DNA of 64,000 bases from Desulfopila inferna (lineage in GTDB: Bacteria; Desulfobacterota; Desulfobulbia; Desulfobulbales; Desulfocapsaceae). This document shows positions 44,967 to 54,870 of this stretch, piece after piece. The notes below the pieces were generated by a model that saw nothing but the letters and a program-made list of their open reading frames with translations, was not told where the DNA came from and ran no database searches. A program made the translations under genes and the position numbers. The stretch is taken from the NCBI RefSeq assembly GCF_016919005.1, contig NZ_JAFFQE010000012.1, positions 1-64,000 on the forward strand. Reading direction: 5' to 3'. How positions within the stretch are numbered: position 1 is the first letter of the stretch; each line of letters begins with the position of its first letter.

Positions 44967-46040
44967 ATGAAAAATTTTGTCCGTACTGCTCTATGCGTCG
45001 CAATTCTGCTGGTGATTGCCACGCCTGTTCTTGCCGCGGAGAAAGTCCGCTGGAAATTTGCCATGACCTGGTCAAGCACCTTAACCCCGCTTTCAAATTC
45101 AGGTCCCTGGCTGGCGAAGATGGTCAGCGATATGACCGGTGGAAACTTTGAGATACGTATCGAGGGAGCCGAAAAACATAAGGCACCGCTCGGCATCCTG
45201 GATATGGTCAAGGGCGGCCAGTATCAGATGGGACATAGCGCCTCCTACTATTGGAAGGGCAAGGATGTCACCACCACCTTTTTTACCACAGCGCCCTTCA
45301 GTATGACAGCTTCAGAGCAATATGCCTGGTTTTACTATGGCGGCGGCCTCGATCTGATGCAGAAAGTCTATAGCAAGTTCGATGTCTATTCGTTCCCGGG
45401 AGGAAATACCGGTGTCCAGATGGGCGGCTGGTTCGCCAAAGAGATCAAATCTCTTCAGGATCTGCAGGGGCTGAAAATGCGAATTCCCGGTCTTGCCGGA
45501 GAGGTCTTTGCCAAACTTGGTGTCAATGTGACCAATATAGCGCCAGGCGAGCTGTATACCGCACTCGAGCTGGGAACTATCGATGCCCTCGAGTGGGTCG
45601 GCCCGGGAATGGATATCAAGATGGGTTTTCATAAAATAGCACCATACTATTATGCCGGCTGGCACGAGCCCGCTTCCGAGCTGCAGTTTCTGGTAAACAA
45701 GAAGGCTTATGAAGAACTGTCGCCAGAATATCAGGCTGTTCTGAAAACAGCCATGGAGGCAGTAGTCATCAGAATGACAGCTGCCAATTTTGAAGTCAAT
45801 GCCAAAGCCTGGGACCAGATGAAAAGGGAATATCCTGACATCAAAATAATGACATTTCCCGATCCGGTCCTGAAAGCAATGAAACAGGCAACCGATGAGG
45901 TCCTGGCAGGATATGCTGCAGAAAATGAGGAATTCAAGGAAGTCTATGAATCCCGTAAGGCTTATCTGGATGTAGCGCGCAAGTGGACGAAAGTCTCGGA
46001 GCAGTACTATCTGGAGGCGTATGATGTCGTGGAAGAATAA
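44967..46040 (+). CDS. TRAP transporter solute-binding protein (DctP family)
   Basis: 357 residues from ATG at 44967 with GGAGG 9 nt upstream. Sec signal peptide (RTALCVAILLVIATPVLAAE), then DctP fold: WKFAMTWSSTLTPLSNSG, GVQMGGWFAKEIKSLQDLQG, KMRIPGLAGEVFAKLG and ALEWVGPGMDIKMGF. These periplasmic proteins bind organic acids such as dicarboxylates or 2-oxo acids. No DctQ/DctM membrane genes are nearby, so it is an orphan or is served elsewhere. Confidence 0.88.
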   Translation: MKNFVRTALCVAILLVIATPVLAAEKVRWKFAMTWSSTLTPLSNSGPWLAKMVSDMTGGNFEIRIEGAEKHKAPLGILDMVKGGQYQMGHSASYYWKGKDVTTTFFTTAPFSMTASEQYAWFYYGGGLDLMQKVYSKFDVYSFPGGNTGVQMGGWFAKEIKSLQDLQGLKMRIPGLAGEVFAKLGVNVTNIAPGELYTALELGTIDALEWVGPGMDIKMGFHKIAPYYYAGWHEPASELQFLVNKKAYEELSPEYQAVLKTAMEAVVIRMTAANFEVNAKAWDQMKREYPDIKIMTFPDPVLKAMKQATDEVLAGYAAENEEFKEVYESRKAYLDVARKWTKVSEQYYLEAYDVVEE

Positions 46041-46574
46041 AGATTAAAACTGATCAGGTAGTTGCAAAACCAATACTTCCTGCCTTAGACCTTGCAGATT
46101 GTTTTCTCGTCATTTTTTTGCGAGAAAATAATCTGCTTAAAGGTTCTTATCCAGCTCAGCCGGGTTCTCTTAATTAGTCGGAGCCGATCTTTTTGGATTT
46201 TAAATGATCCGGATACTTTTCCAACCTTTTTGTGGAGCACCGCAAGAAATAGCTCTGTCTATCCTGACTATCTGATAGTGTATCATCTGTGATTCCATAA
46301 CCATCGATTTTCCTCGATGTTCCACGGACCTCTGACTGAAGGACACATCCCTCCCGGGAGGGGGTGCTCAAGGCTCGGATTTGCAGGTTCCGGCGACGGA
46401 ACCCGCCGCGATTGTCTCTTCACAGTTCGATAATATATCGCTTGTTATTTTCACCAGGAGTGGTTAATTATCATGGTATTTGTACGGCTCTTCTGTTATG
46501 TCTTTCTGAAAAGCCGGACATTCTCCAGTCCAAATTATTACAGCGAAAGATGTTCTTTTTCCATTAAATATACC
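46041..46574. other. Intergenic stretch with a repeat copy
   Basis: About 530 bp. Holds the inverted family B repeat (46085-46166) and then AT-rich DNA; an ORF continues upstream into this region but has no start signal. No other gene supported. Confidence 0.45.
46085..46166 (-). repeat. Dispersed repeat family B, copy 3 (inverted)
   Basis: On the minus strand: AACCCGGCTGAGCTGGATAA, GAACCTTTAAGCAGATTATT, TTCTCGCAAAAAAATGACGA, GAAAACAATCTGCAAGGTCT. It keeps the same two-hairpin order as copy 2 with compensating changes in the stem (TTTTCTCG pairs with CGAGAAAA). Confidence 0.85.
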
Positions 46575-48680
46575 ATGACTATTATAAAACAAATCAAAAC
46601 AACTTCAGTGGCTTGCCTGGCGCTGTTTCTTGCCGCTACATTTTCCTTTGCTGAAAATGGAGTCGATCAGAAAAGAAACCAGCTTATCGGTTATATGCTC
46701 TATAAGCAGCTGCCTTCACTTCACTTCAGTGACAAAAAGGTGGATAACGAGCTTTCCCAGGCTGCATTTGATCTCTTTCTTAAACAACTCGATTACCAGA
46801 AACGTTTTCTTTTAAAAGAAGATATCGAGGAACTCGGGAAGTATGCTTTGCTGATTGACGATAATCTGAAAAGCGGCAACATTACCCTGCCCGATGTCGG
46901 TTATGATCTGCTGTCCAGACGCATAGAGCAGGTGAAAAAGATTGCAGCGGACATTATGACCGGAGATTTCGACACCGCGAAGGAGGAAGTCTATGAAACC
47001 GACCCTGAAAAACTTGACTATGCCGTTGACGAGAAAGAACTTCGTGAGCGCTGGCGTAAAATTCTCAAGGCTCAGGTAATTTCCCGATATCTGGTCCTGC
47101 TTGAAGAGCAGAAAGAGAAGGGCGAAAAGGTAAAGGACGCGGAACTGTGGAGGCAAGCCAAGGAAAAGGTCGACAGCCGCAACGGCCAGTTCTTTACCCG
47201 GCTCAATCAGGAGAATCTGCAGGATCATTATGACCGTTATTTTAATGCCATCACCAGAGCTTTTGATCCGCATACCAATTATATGCCGCCCTCGAAAAAG
47301 GAAGACTTCGATATCCATATGCGGGGCAGCCTTGAAGGAATAGGGGCGCTGCTGCGTGAGGAAGACGGCTTTATCAAGATTGTCCGCATTATACCCGGCA
47401 GTGCCTCCGCCAGGCAGGGCGGTCTGGCCGCCGAGGATATCGTGCTGGAGGTGGCCGAAGGAGATGATGAGCCTGTCGAGGTAACCGATATGCGTTTAAG
47501 GGATGCCGTTCGCCTCATCCGCGGACCGAAGGGCACCGAGGTTCGTTTGACGATTAAAAAACCGGATGGGGTGGTCGAGGTTGTCCCTATCATCCGTGAC
47601 GTGGTTCAGATAGAGGAAACCTTTGTTAAGAGCCATGTTCTGGAGTCAAATGAAGGCGGCAAGATAGGTTATATCAAAATCCCAAGTTTTTATAGAGACT
47701 TTGAGATGTCCCGCAATGGGAAAGTTGCCAGGAATTCAACGGACGATACACGGGAAGCCCTGCGTGATATGACAAAAGAGAATGTCTCCGGACTTATTCT
47801 TGATCTCAGGGATAACGGTGGCGGATCTTTAGTAGATGCAGTTGATATTACTGGACTTTTCCTTAAGTCGGGGCCGGTAGTACAGGTAAAAAACAGTTTC
47901 GGGACCCGCAAAGTTCTCAATGATGAAGACGAAGAACTGGTCTATGACGGTCCGCTTGTGGTGCTTGTCAATCTCTTCTCTGCCTCCGCATCTGAAATTC
48001 TTGCCGCCGCCCTGCAGGATTATGGACGAGCGGTTATCGTCGGAGGAAAACACACTCATGGCAAGGGAACGGTACAGACCATTATCGATATGAACGAAAA
48101 CATCCCGCTTTTGAATTTAAGAAGTTATGATGATCTTGGCGCGATGAAGGTTACCATCCAGAAATTTTATAGAATAAATGGAGGTTCGACCCAGTTTCGC
48201 GGAGTGGAGCCGGATGTGGTTCTGCCGAGTCTCTATGAGCACTTGAAGTCCGGCGAACAATATCTTGACTACTCATTGCCTTGGGATCATGTGTCCCCCG
48301 TCCCGTATTTCCCTTATGCCACCGGGGGAATCGATCTGAAAAAGATTCAGACAAAGAGCAGCGCCAGGATAGGACAGGAAGAAGGATTGAAAATCATCGC
48401 TGAAGAGGCTCTGAAAACGAAAGAACGTGTTGAAAATACACAGATATCTCTGAAAATGGAAGACATGAAGCGGGAGCGTGAGGAATCCATCAGAGCCAGA
48501 GAGACGGTTGGCGAACACTTTCAGAATTATCAGCAGGGACAGGATGAAGAGTTTGAGTCATTAGATCCCGATGAGGACCAGTCTGAAAAAGATGAAACCG
48601 AAATGCTGAATGAACTGAAAGAGGATGCGTATATAGGTGAGGCTATCAGGGTAATTGATGATATCCTCTCGAAAAATTGA
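46575..48680 (+). CDS. prc: Tail-specific periplasmic protease Prc (CtpA family)
   Basis: 701 residues from ATG at 46575, giving a signal peptide (TTSVACLALFLAATFSFAEN). Order: N-terminal helical domain, PDZ domain (IRIIPGSASARQGGLAAEDI-like, VRIIPGSASARQGGLAAEDI), protease domain with LILDLRDNGGGSLVDAV and the Ser-Lys dyad (LVNLFSASASEILAAALQDY, then KHTHGKGTVQT), and a long charged C-terminal part. Prc trims or destroys periplasmic proteins with exposed tails. Confidence 0.92.
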   Translation: MTIIKQIKTTSVACLALFLAATFSFAENGVDQKRNQLIGYMLYKQLPSLHFSDKKVDNELSQAAFDLFLKQLDYQKRFLLKEDIEELGKYALLIDDNLKSGNITLPDVGYDLLSRRIEQVKKIAADIMTGDFDTAKEEVYETDPEKLDYAVDEKELRERWRKILKAQVISRYLVLLEEQKEKGEKVKDAELWRQAKEKVDSRNGQFFTRLNQENLQDHYDRYFNAITRAFDPHTNYMPPSKKEDFDIHMRGSLEGIGALLREEDGFIKIVRIIPGSASARQGGLAAEDIVLEVAEGDDEPVEVTDMRLRDAVRLIRGPKGTEVRLTIKKPDGVVEVVPIIRDVVQIEETFVKSHVLESNEGGKIGYIKIPSFYRDFEMSRNGKVARNSTDDTREALRDMTKENVSGLILDLRDNGGGSLVDAVDITGLFLKSGPVVQVKNSFGTRKVLNDEDEELVYDGPLVVLVNLFSASASEILAAALQDYGRAVIVGGKHTHGKGTVQTIIDMNENIPLLNLRSYDDLGAMKVTIQKFYRINGGSTQFRGVEPDVVLPSLYEHLKSGEQYLDYSLPWDHVSPVPYFPYATGGIDLKKIQTKSSARIGQEEGLKIIAEEALKTKERVENTQISLKMEDMKREREESIRARETVGEHFQNYQQGQDEEFESLDPDEDQSEKDETEMLNELKEDAYIGEAIRVIDDILSKN

Positions 48681-48856
48681 ATTCTACCGCAGCCGATTTA
48701 TCTCCGCTAAGCACAATTCGCACATAACCGAGGGCGGAAGATAGTGCTTGAAAAACCCACTAAAAGATGCTAAAAATGCGCCTTTGTGAATGGTCATTCA
48801 TTCTGGATGTGTCATCAATTGTGAATGATTCCATGATTTAAATAGGTTGTTGAACA

Positions 48857-49378
48857 ATGGATCTAGCAGAAGCATTCAGGAATTACAGGGAAAAAATAGT
48901 TGGGCAGTGGGTAGACTACACCTTGTCAACCTACGAGTCTTCCAAGTTCTTCCGCAAGGAAGGTGATAAATTTGCCAATCCCATCGGCGGAGTTACAAAA
49001 GAAGCGCTTGATGCGCTTTTTCTGCTTTTAGCGAAAAATGCAGAGCCGGAAACGTTTATCGCTCCACTGGAAAAAATCATGCGCATCCGCGCGATTCAGG
49101 AATTTGCGCCTTCTCAGGCGGTTTCACCTTTTCATGCGGTCAAACATATTACACGAGATGTTTTGGCCGCGGACAAAGAGCGCTGCCATTTAGTGAAGGA
49201 TTTGTATGATTTTGATTTCGCAGTGGATATGGCAGTACTTGCGGCATTCGACATCTATATGGAATGTCGTGAGAGACTGTATTCCGTCAGGATAGCGGAG
49301 ATACAATCCGGCAGGAATATGTATACGGACGTCGGGTGCCCTTCAGCATTGCTGCGGGACAGGGAAAAAGAAAAATAG
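48857..49378 (+). CDS. RsbRD N-terminal-type protein upstream of dsrM
   Basis: 173 residues, mostly helical: REKIVGQWVDYTLSTYESSK at the start and MRIRAIQEFAPSQAVSPFHA near residue 80, the pattern of the RsbRD N-terminal (globin-like sensor) domain. This family is commonly encoded just upstream of dsrM in sulfate reducers; its role is unclear, perhaps sensing or regulation. It is 200 bp before dsrM. Confidence 0.75.
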   Translation: MDLAEAFRNYREKIVGQWVDYTLSTYESSKFFRKEGDKFANPIGGVTKEALDALFLLLAKNAEPETFIAPLEKIMRIRAIQEFAPSQAVSPFHAVKHITRDVLAADKERCHLVKDLYDFDFAVDMAVLAAFDIYMECRERLYSVRIAEIQSGRNMYTDVGCPSALLRDREKEK

Positions 49379-49580
49379 TCTATTATTCAGCGGAATCAAA
49401 TCTCTGCTATGGTGCACCTCGAATATCATCGCCAACAGGGATCTGGCCTGAAGAATTGCAAGGATAGAAGTCAATAGAAATATCGAGAGTTATTAACCGG
49501 TTGCCGGGTGAGATGACAAGGTGCGGAGTTTTCCCTTCCGGTTTCCTAAAACTAGATTTTAATTTGAAGCGAGGTAAGAA

Positions 49581-50615
49581 ATGAAGTACGCCTTCTCATT
49601 CCTGGCAGTCATAGGTTTGATAGTGATTGCAGGGCTAGGTTCCCAGATACCGGGGATGCCATACCTGTTTGGGGTTGCATTACCATATCTGGCATTGTTG
49701 ATTTTCTTGGGTGGCTTTATCTACAGAGTCGTCGGATGGGGCAAGTCGCCGGTTCCTTTTTCCATTCAGACCACCTGTGGCCAGGCAAAATCATTGGATT
49801 TTATCAAGCGAAATAAGCTTGAAGCCCCTCACACCACAAGTGAAGTCATCGCACGAATGGCATTAGAAGTGCTGACCTTCAGATCTCTTTTTCGCAATAC
49901 CAAATCCAAGATGTATGACGGTCCAAAAATTACCTATGAATCTTCGAAATGGTTGTGGCTCTTTGGTCTAATCTTTCACTATTCCTTTCTCGTGATAGTG
50001 CTGCGGCATATGCGCCTGTTTTTCAATCCTGTACCGGCATGGATCTCCTGGCTCGAGTTCGGGGACGGCATCTTTCAGGTGGGGGCACCAACGTGGTATA
50101 TGACCGATGTGCTGTTGGTGATGGCGGTAGCCTATCTTTTTGGAAGGCGTATCTGGAACACCAATATCCGTTACATATCTCTGGTCAACGACTATTTTCC
50201 GTTGGTTCTTATCTTCGGCATTGCCGTAACCGGCATTTTGATGAGGTATTTTCTGCGTACCGATATTGATATTGTGACTATAAAACAGCTTGCAGTAGGA
50301 CTGGTGACCTTTAGCCCGGTAATCGCAACTGAGATCGGAGCCATTTTCTACATTCATCTCTTTCTTGTCTGCGTTCTTCTTATCTACTTTCCTTATAGCA
50401 AACTCATGCACTTGGGCGGTGTTTTTCTCAGCCCGACCAGAAATATGAAGAATAACAGCCGTGAGGTTCGTCATATTAATCCCTGGAACGACCCCGAGAT
50501 AAAACCGCACTCCTATGCGGCCTACGAGGATGAATTCAGGGAATATATGGTTGAAGCCGGCATTCCTGTAGAAAAAGAGTTGCCTCCGCAAAAGGATGAA
50601 GAAGTAATTAATTGA
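49581..50615 (+). CDS. dsrM: DsrM, membrane cytochrome b subunit of the DsrMKJOP complex
   Basis: 344 residues, six or so membrane helices, NarI-like. SSKWLWLFGLIFHYSFLVIV and HMRLFFNPVPAWISW carry likely heme b ligand histidines. With DsrK it passes menaquinol electrons toward dissimilatory sulfite reduction via DsrC. RBS GCGAGG. Start of the dsrMKJOP run. Confidence 0.95.
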   Translation: MKYAFSFLAVIGLIVIAGLGSQIPGMPYLFGVALPYLALLIFLGGFIYRVVGWGKSPVPFSIQTTCGQAKSLDFIKRNKLEAPHTTSEVIARMALEVLTFRSLFRNTKSKMYDGPKITYESSKWLWLFGLIFHYSFLVIVLRHMRLFFNPVPAWISWLEFGDGIFQVGAPTWYMTDVLLVMAVAYLFGRRIWNTNIRYISLVNDYFPLVLIFGIAVTGILMRYFLRTDIDIVTIKQLAVGLVTFSPVIATEIGAIFYIHLFLVCVLLIYFPYSKLMHLGGVFLSPTRNMKNNSREVRHINPWNDPEIKPHSYAAYEDEFREYMVEAGIPVEKELPPQKDEEVIN

Positions 50616-50644
50616 TCCAACACTAGCTTATAAGGATAACAACG

Positions 50645-52276
50645 ATGGCAGTTCCAAAATTAGAACAATTATCAAAAAGCGTAGTGCAGGGACCATCCTT
50701 GGTAACCGGAGCAGTACCGGCCAGAGGCTGGATGGATACCCCTGCCGTTTTCAAGCCGGGGAATTTTGCTTACCCTGCAAAGGCTGATAAGGTTGAATAT
50801 CTTAACAGTCAGAAAGGCCTGAATTTTCCGAATGCAAGAGAATGGTCGCCGGAAGACGACGACTGGAAACTTCCTGAAAACTGGGAGGAGATTATCCTCA
50901 ATGGTTTGAAGGAGAGGCTCGATAAATTCCGTTCTCTGAAAATATTCATGGATTGTTGCGTGCGCTGCGGAGCATGTGCCGACAAATGTCACTTCTTTCT
51001 GGGCACCGGCGATCCTAAAAATATGCCTGTTCTGCGTGCCGAGCTTCTGCGTTCCGTTTATCGCAATAACTTTACACTTGCCGGGAAGATCATGGGTAAG
51101 ATGCTGGGGAATCGCGAGATGACCGCGGGCGTGCTCAAAGAATGGTTCATGTATTCCTACCAGTGCACGGAATGTCGAAGATGTTCGGTATTCTGCCCCT
51201 ATGGAATCGATACCGCTGAAGTGACCATGATGCTGCGCGAACTGCTGCATCTGGTCGGCATCGGTATTAACTGGATCCTGGAGCCGGTTTCCAACTCCAA
51301 CCGGACCGGTAACCATATGGGACTGCAACCTCATACTTTTAAGGATAACGCCGAATTTCTGGTGGACGATGTTGAGAATCTTACCGGCGTCAGACCTAAT
51401 GTCACCTTCAACCGGAAGGGTGCAGAGATCCTTTTTATAACACCATCGGCAGATGTTTTCGCTGAACCGGGACTCTATACCGCCATGGGCTACATGATTC
51501 TCTTTGAAGCGATCGGTCTTGATTATACCTGGTCGACCTATGCTTCCGAGGGTGGCAATTTCGGGCTGTTCACCAGCAATGAAACCATGAAGAAACTCAA
51601 CGCCAAGATGTACGCGGAAGCTGAGCGTCTCGGCGTAAAATACATTATCGGCGGTGAGTGCGGTCACATGTGGAGGGTGCTCCATCAGTATATGGATACC
51701 ATGAACGGCCCTGCTGATTTTCTCGAAATGCCTGTTTCACCAATAACAGGAACGGTTTTCAATAATGCCGCTTCCACTAAGATGGTGCATATCAGCGAGT
51801 TTACCGCCGATCTCATCAAGCACAACAAACTTAAGCTCGATAAGAGCCGCAACAGTCATCTCAAGGCAACCTACCATGACTCATGCAACCCGGCACGGGC
51901 CATGGGATTGATGGACGAGCCCCGCTATATCCTTGATCATGTTGTCGATTGGGTTGAGATGCCCGAGAACACCATCCGCGAGCAGACTTTCTGCTGCGGT
52001 TCGGGAACAGGATTGAACACCGATGAAATCATGGAACTCAGGATGCGTGCAGGTCTGCCTCGAGCCAATGCTGTAAAATATGTTCAGGAAAAACATGCGG
52101 TCAATATGCTTTCCTGTGTCTGCGCAATTGACAGAGCGACGCTTACCTCACTCATGGACTATTGGAATCCGGGTGTTGGTGTATGCGGTATATCTGAGCT
52201 TGTCGGCAATGCAATTGTACAAGAAGGTGAAACACGAGGTGAGGAGTTGGATGAAGGCCTTCGGACCTTGGTCTAA
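50645..52276 (+). CDS. dsrK: DsrK, HdrD-like iron-sulfur subunit
   Basis: 543 residues. Two [4Fe-4S] motifs (CVRCGACADKCHFF near residue 101 and CTECRRCSVFCPYG near residue 177), then a CCG domain (CNPARAMGLMDEP, TFCCGSGTGLNTDE) that in HdrD-type proteins holds a noncubane catalytic cluster for heterodisulfide or persulfide chemistry. It is thought to act on DsrC trisulfide. RBS AAGGATAAC. Confidence 0.95.
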   Translation: MAVPKLEQLSKSVVQGPSLVTGAVPARGWMDTPAVFKPGNFAYPAKADKVEYLNSQKGLNFPNAREWSPEDDDWKLPENWEEIILNGLKERLDKFRSLKIFMDCCVRCGACADKCHFFLGTGDPKNMPVLRAELLRSVYRNNFTLAGKIMGKMLGNREMTAGVLKEWFMYSYQCTECRRCSVFCPYGIDTAEVTMMLRELLHLVGIGINWILEPVSNSNRTGNHMGLQPHTFKDNAEFLVDDVENLTGVRPNVTFNRKGAEILFITPSADVFAEPGLYTAMGYMILFEAIGLDYTWSTYASEGGNFGLFTSNETMKKLNAKMYAEAERLGVKYIIGGECGHMWRVLHQYMDTMNGPADFLEMPVSPITGTVFNNAASTKMVHISEFTADLIKHNKLKLDKSRNSHLKATYHDSCNPARAMGLMDEPRYILDHVVDWVEMPENTIREQTFCCGSGTGLNTDEIMELRMRAGLPRANAVKYVQEKHAVNMLSCVCAIDRATLTSLMDYWNPGVGVCGISELVGNAIVQEGETRGEELDEGLRTLV

Positions 52277-52300
52277 TCCTGCACTTAAAGGAGTATAGTA

Positions 52301-52696
52301 ATGTATAACAAAGGAACTATCATTGCCGGACTGTTAATATTCGTCGCCCTTGTTACCTCACCCATCTGGTACAACGGTCTCGAAGCAGGTCCCCTGCCGA
52401 AACCTGAACTGCCTCCCGGCGGCGAAGAGAAATGCATTAGACCGGCTTCGGAGATGAGAGATATTCACATGAGTCTGCTCAATGAATGGCGCGACGAAGT
52501 ACTACGGGATGGTGAACGAGTCAGCATCACCGTTGACGGCAAAGAGTATCGCAAAGGGTTGCAATTGGCATGCATGCAGTGCCATAGCAATAAAGAGAAG
52601 TTCTGCGACACCTGTCACGAATACACATCTGTACAGCCATACTGCTGGGATTGTCATCTGACCCCCACAGAGGCAGCATCGAAGGAGACGCTCTAA
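52301..52696 (+). CDS. dsrJ: DsrJ, triheme cytochrome c
   Basis: 131 residues. N-terminal membrane anchor or signal (IIAGLLIFVALVTSPIWYNG), then three CxxCH heme sites, CMQCH, CDTCH and CWDCH, close together. Periplasmic electron subunit of the Dsr complex. Its TAA shares one base with the dsrO ATG. Confidence 0.95.
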   Translation: MYNKGTIIAGLLIFVALVTSPIWYNGLEAGPLPKPELPPGGEEKCIRPASEMRDIHMSLLNEWRDEVLRDGERVSITVDGKEYRKGLQLACMQCHSNKEKFCDTCHEYTSVQPYCWDCHLTPTEAASKETL

Positions 52697-53514
52697 TGGA
52701 TAAGCAACGAAGAAAATTCCTGAAATTTGCCGGCGCTACAGCACTTGCCGGCGTCAGCGCCCCCGCGGTTGTCAAATTGACATCCACGCCTTCTTTTGCA
52801 GCAGACGGGCATGGTGCGGCAGCTGGTGCAAACACGGATACCCACGGCAGTGAGGTTCAGCCCACAGGTATCAGATACGGTATGGTTATAAATATGCGGA
52901 AGCTCTACGGTGATGCAGAACTGCTGGACAAGGCAATAGATGCCTGTCATAAGGTTCATAATGTACCGCATTTCGAAGATCCGAAGAATCAGATTAAATG
53001 GATCTGGAAGGCGCCCTTTGAAAATGCCTTCCCGGAGCATTCCAACTATCACATTTCAGAGACAACCGAAAAAAATGATTATCTCGTACTCTGCAATCAC
53101 TGCGATAATCCTCCCTGTGTACGGGTATGCCCAACCAAGGCAACTTTCAAACTTGAAAACGGCGTCGTGGCCATGGACTATCACAGGTGTATCGGCTGTC
53201 GTTTTTGCATGATGGGCTGTCCTTACGGTGCACGAAGTTTCAACTGGTTTAATCCACGGGACCACATAAAGGCATATAATCCTGACTTCGCGAGCCGCAC
53301 ACGAGGTGTTGTCGAGAAGTGCAATTTTTGCTCGGAGAGGCTGGCACTTGGTCTTGAACCCGCTTGTGTCGAGGCGGTCAAAGAGACAGGAGCACTTGTC
53401 TTTGGCGATCTGAACGATCCTCATTCCGAGATTCGTCAGATCCTGGATAAGGAACATACGATCCAACGGAAGCCTTCCCTTGGAACTAAACCGTCGATCT
53501 TTTATATAGTGTGA
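52696..53514 (+). CDS. dsrO: DsrO, periplasmic iron-sulfur subunit
   Basis: 272 residues from ATG at 52696. Twin-arginine signal KQRRKFLKFAGATALAGVS, then ferredoxin-type motifs: CNHCDNPPCVRVCPT, CIGCRFCMMGCPYG, CNFCSERLALGLEPACVEAV. It carries several [4Fe-4S] clusters between DsrJ and DsrP. Confidence 0.95.
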   Translation: MDKQRRKFLKFAGATALAGVSAPAVVKLTSTPSFAADGHGAAAGANTDTHGSEVQPTGIRYGMVINMRKLYGDAELLDKAIDACHKVHNVPHFEDPKNQIKWIWKAPFENAFPEHSNYHISETTEKNDYLVLCNHCDNPPCVRVCPTKATFKLENGVVAMDYHRCIGCRFCMMGCPYGARSFNWFNPRDHIKAYNPDFASRTRGVVEKCNFCSERLALGLEPACVEAVKETGALVFGDLNDPHSEIRQILDKEHTIQRKPSLGTKPSIFYIV

Positions 53515-53521
53515 GGATGTT

Positions 53522-54697
53522 ATGATTGAAAAAGCGCTCAGAGGCAAACCGGCTTACTGGATGTGGCTCGCCGTACTAGGCGTGTTTATAGCCATCGGAG
53601 CAGTTTGCTATTTAAGACAGTTCATGCTGGGTCTCGGTCTTACAGGTATGGGGAGGGATCTTGCCTGGGGATTATATATTTCTCAGTTTACGTTCCTGGT
53701 AGGTGTTGCAGCGGGAGGATTAATGCTCGTCCTGCCGTATTATGTTCATAACTACAAAGCCTTCGGCCGTATCACCATCCTTGGTGAGTTTTTGGCTATA
53801 TCCGCGCTGTTGATGTGCCTTATGTTCATCATGGCGGACATCGGCCAACCTCTCCGTGGTATGAATATGATGCTTCATCCCACACCGAATTCCATGCTTT
53901 TCTGGGATATGGTTGTGTTGCTGGGCTATCTTGGGCTGAATGTTATATGTGGCTGGGTAATTCTCACAGCAGAAAGAAAACAGGTCAAGCCCCCGAAATG
54001 GGTATATATTTTCGTATATGTGTCGATACCCTTCGCCGTTTCCATCCATACCGTTACCGCTATGTTGTACATGGGACTTCCCGGGCGTCACTTCTGGTTG
54101 ACAGCGATTACCGCACCGCGCTTTCTCGCTTCGGCCTTCGCAGCAGGGCCTGCGCTTATTGTCCTGGCGTGTCTGATCATGAAGCGGGTTGCCAATTTCG
54201 ACGCAGGCAAGGAAGCGATAAATAAGATCACCACGATCATTATGTATGCCGCCATCATTAATGCCTTCTTCGTTCTTCTTGAGTTCTTCGTCGGCTATTA
54301 TTCACAGATACCCGGTCACATTCACTCGCTGCGGTATCTCTTTTTCGGACTGGAACATCACGGTGAGGTCTATAATAATCTGGTGCCGTTTATGTGGGCC
54401 GCGACTCTGTTCCTCTTCGGCGGGTTGGGAATTCTTGCCTATATGAAGATAAAGGATTTTGCCACAGATTCTTTGATAGCCATAGCCTGCGCCTTGATTT
54501 TTATCTCCTTATATCTCGATAAAGGCCTTGGATTTGTTCTGGGTGGACTGGTTGTCAGCCCGCTTCATGAAATTAACGAATATTATCCGACCCTCAACGA
54601 AATAGGGGTTACTCTCGGTATATGGGCCACCGGTTTCTTCATCCTGACCGTGCTCTACAAGATTGCCATTGGAGTAGAACACGAAGTGGAAGCGTAA
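53522..54697 (+). CDS. dsrP: DsrP, NrfD-like membrane subunit
   Basis: 391 residues, about ten membrane helices (for example DIGQPLRGMNMMLHPTPNSM, ISALLMCLMFIMADIG). NrfD/PsrC family quinone-interacting anchor for DsrO/J. It begins 7 bp after dsrO and is last in the operon, followed by a strong terminator. Confidence 0.94.
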   Translation: MIEKALRGKPAYWMWLAVLGVFIAIGAVCYLRQFMLGLGLTGMGRDLAWGLYISQFTFLVGVAAGGLMLVLPYYVHNYKAFGRITILGEFLAISALLMCLMFIMADIGQPLRGMNMMLHPTPNSMLFWDMVVLLGYLGLNVICGWVILTAERKQVKPPKWVYIFVYVSIPFAVSIHTVTAMLYMGLPGRHFWLTAITAPRFLASAFAAGPALIVLACLIMKRVANFDAGKEAINKITTIIMYAAIINAFFVLLEFFVGYYSQIPGHIHSLRYLFFGLEHHGEVYNNLVPFMWAATLFLFGGLGILAYMKIKDFATDSLIAIACALIFISLYLDKGLGFVLGGLVVSPLHEINEYYPTLNEIGVTLGIWATGFFILTVLYKIAIGVEHEVEA

Positions 54698-54720
54698 CTG
54701 GTACATAAATTATAATAGTA

Positions 54721-54757
54721 AAAAAAGCCCCGGCAGTTTCTGCCGGGGCTTTTTTTT
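54721..54757 (+). terminator. Rho-independent terminator after dsrP
   Basis: GCCCCGGCA-GTTTC-TGCCGGGGC, perfect 9-bp stem, five-base loop, eight T following and six A before. Ends the dsr operon. Confidence 0.95.
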
Positions 54758-54870
54758 GTTTAATGCACAGAAAATCGTATGGGAGCCCGTATGAATATTT
54801 CTGGATAATTGTGTATACTCTTATGCATACTTCACATGCAACACGGATAAATACATTATTTGGAAAATAA

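Noticed and set aside
50672-51685. Minus-strand ORF (337 residues)
   Set aside because: Antisense shadow of dsrK; no coding motif.
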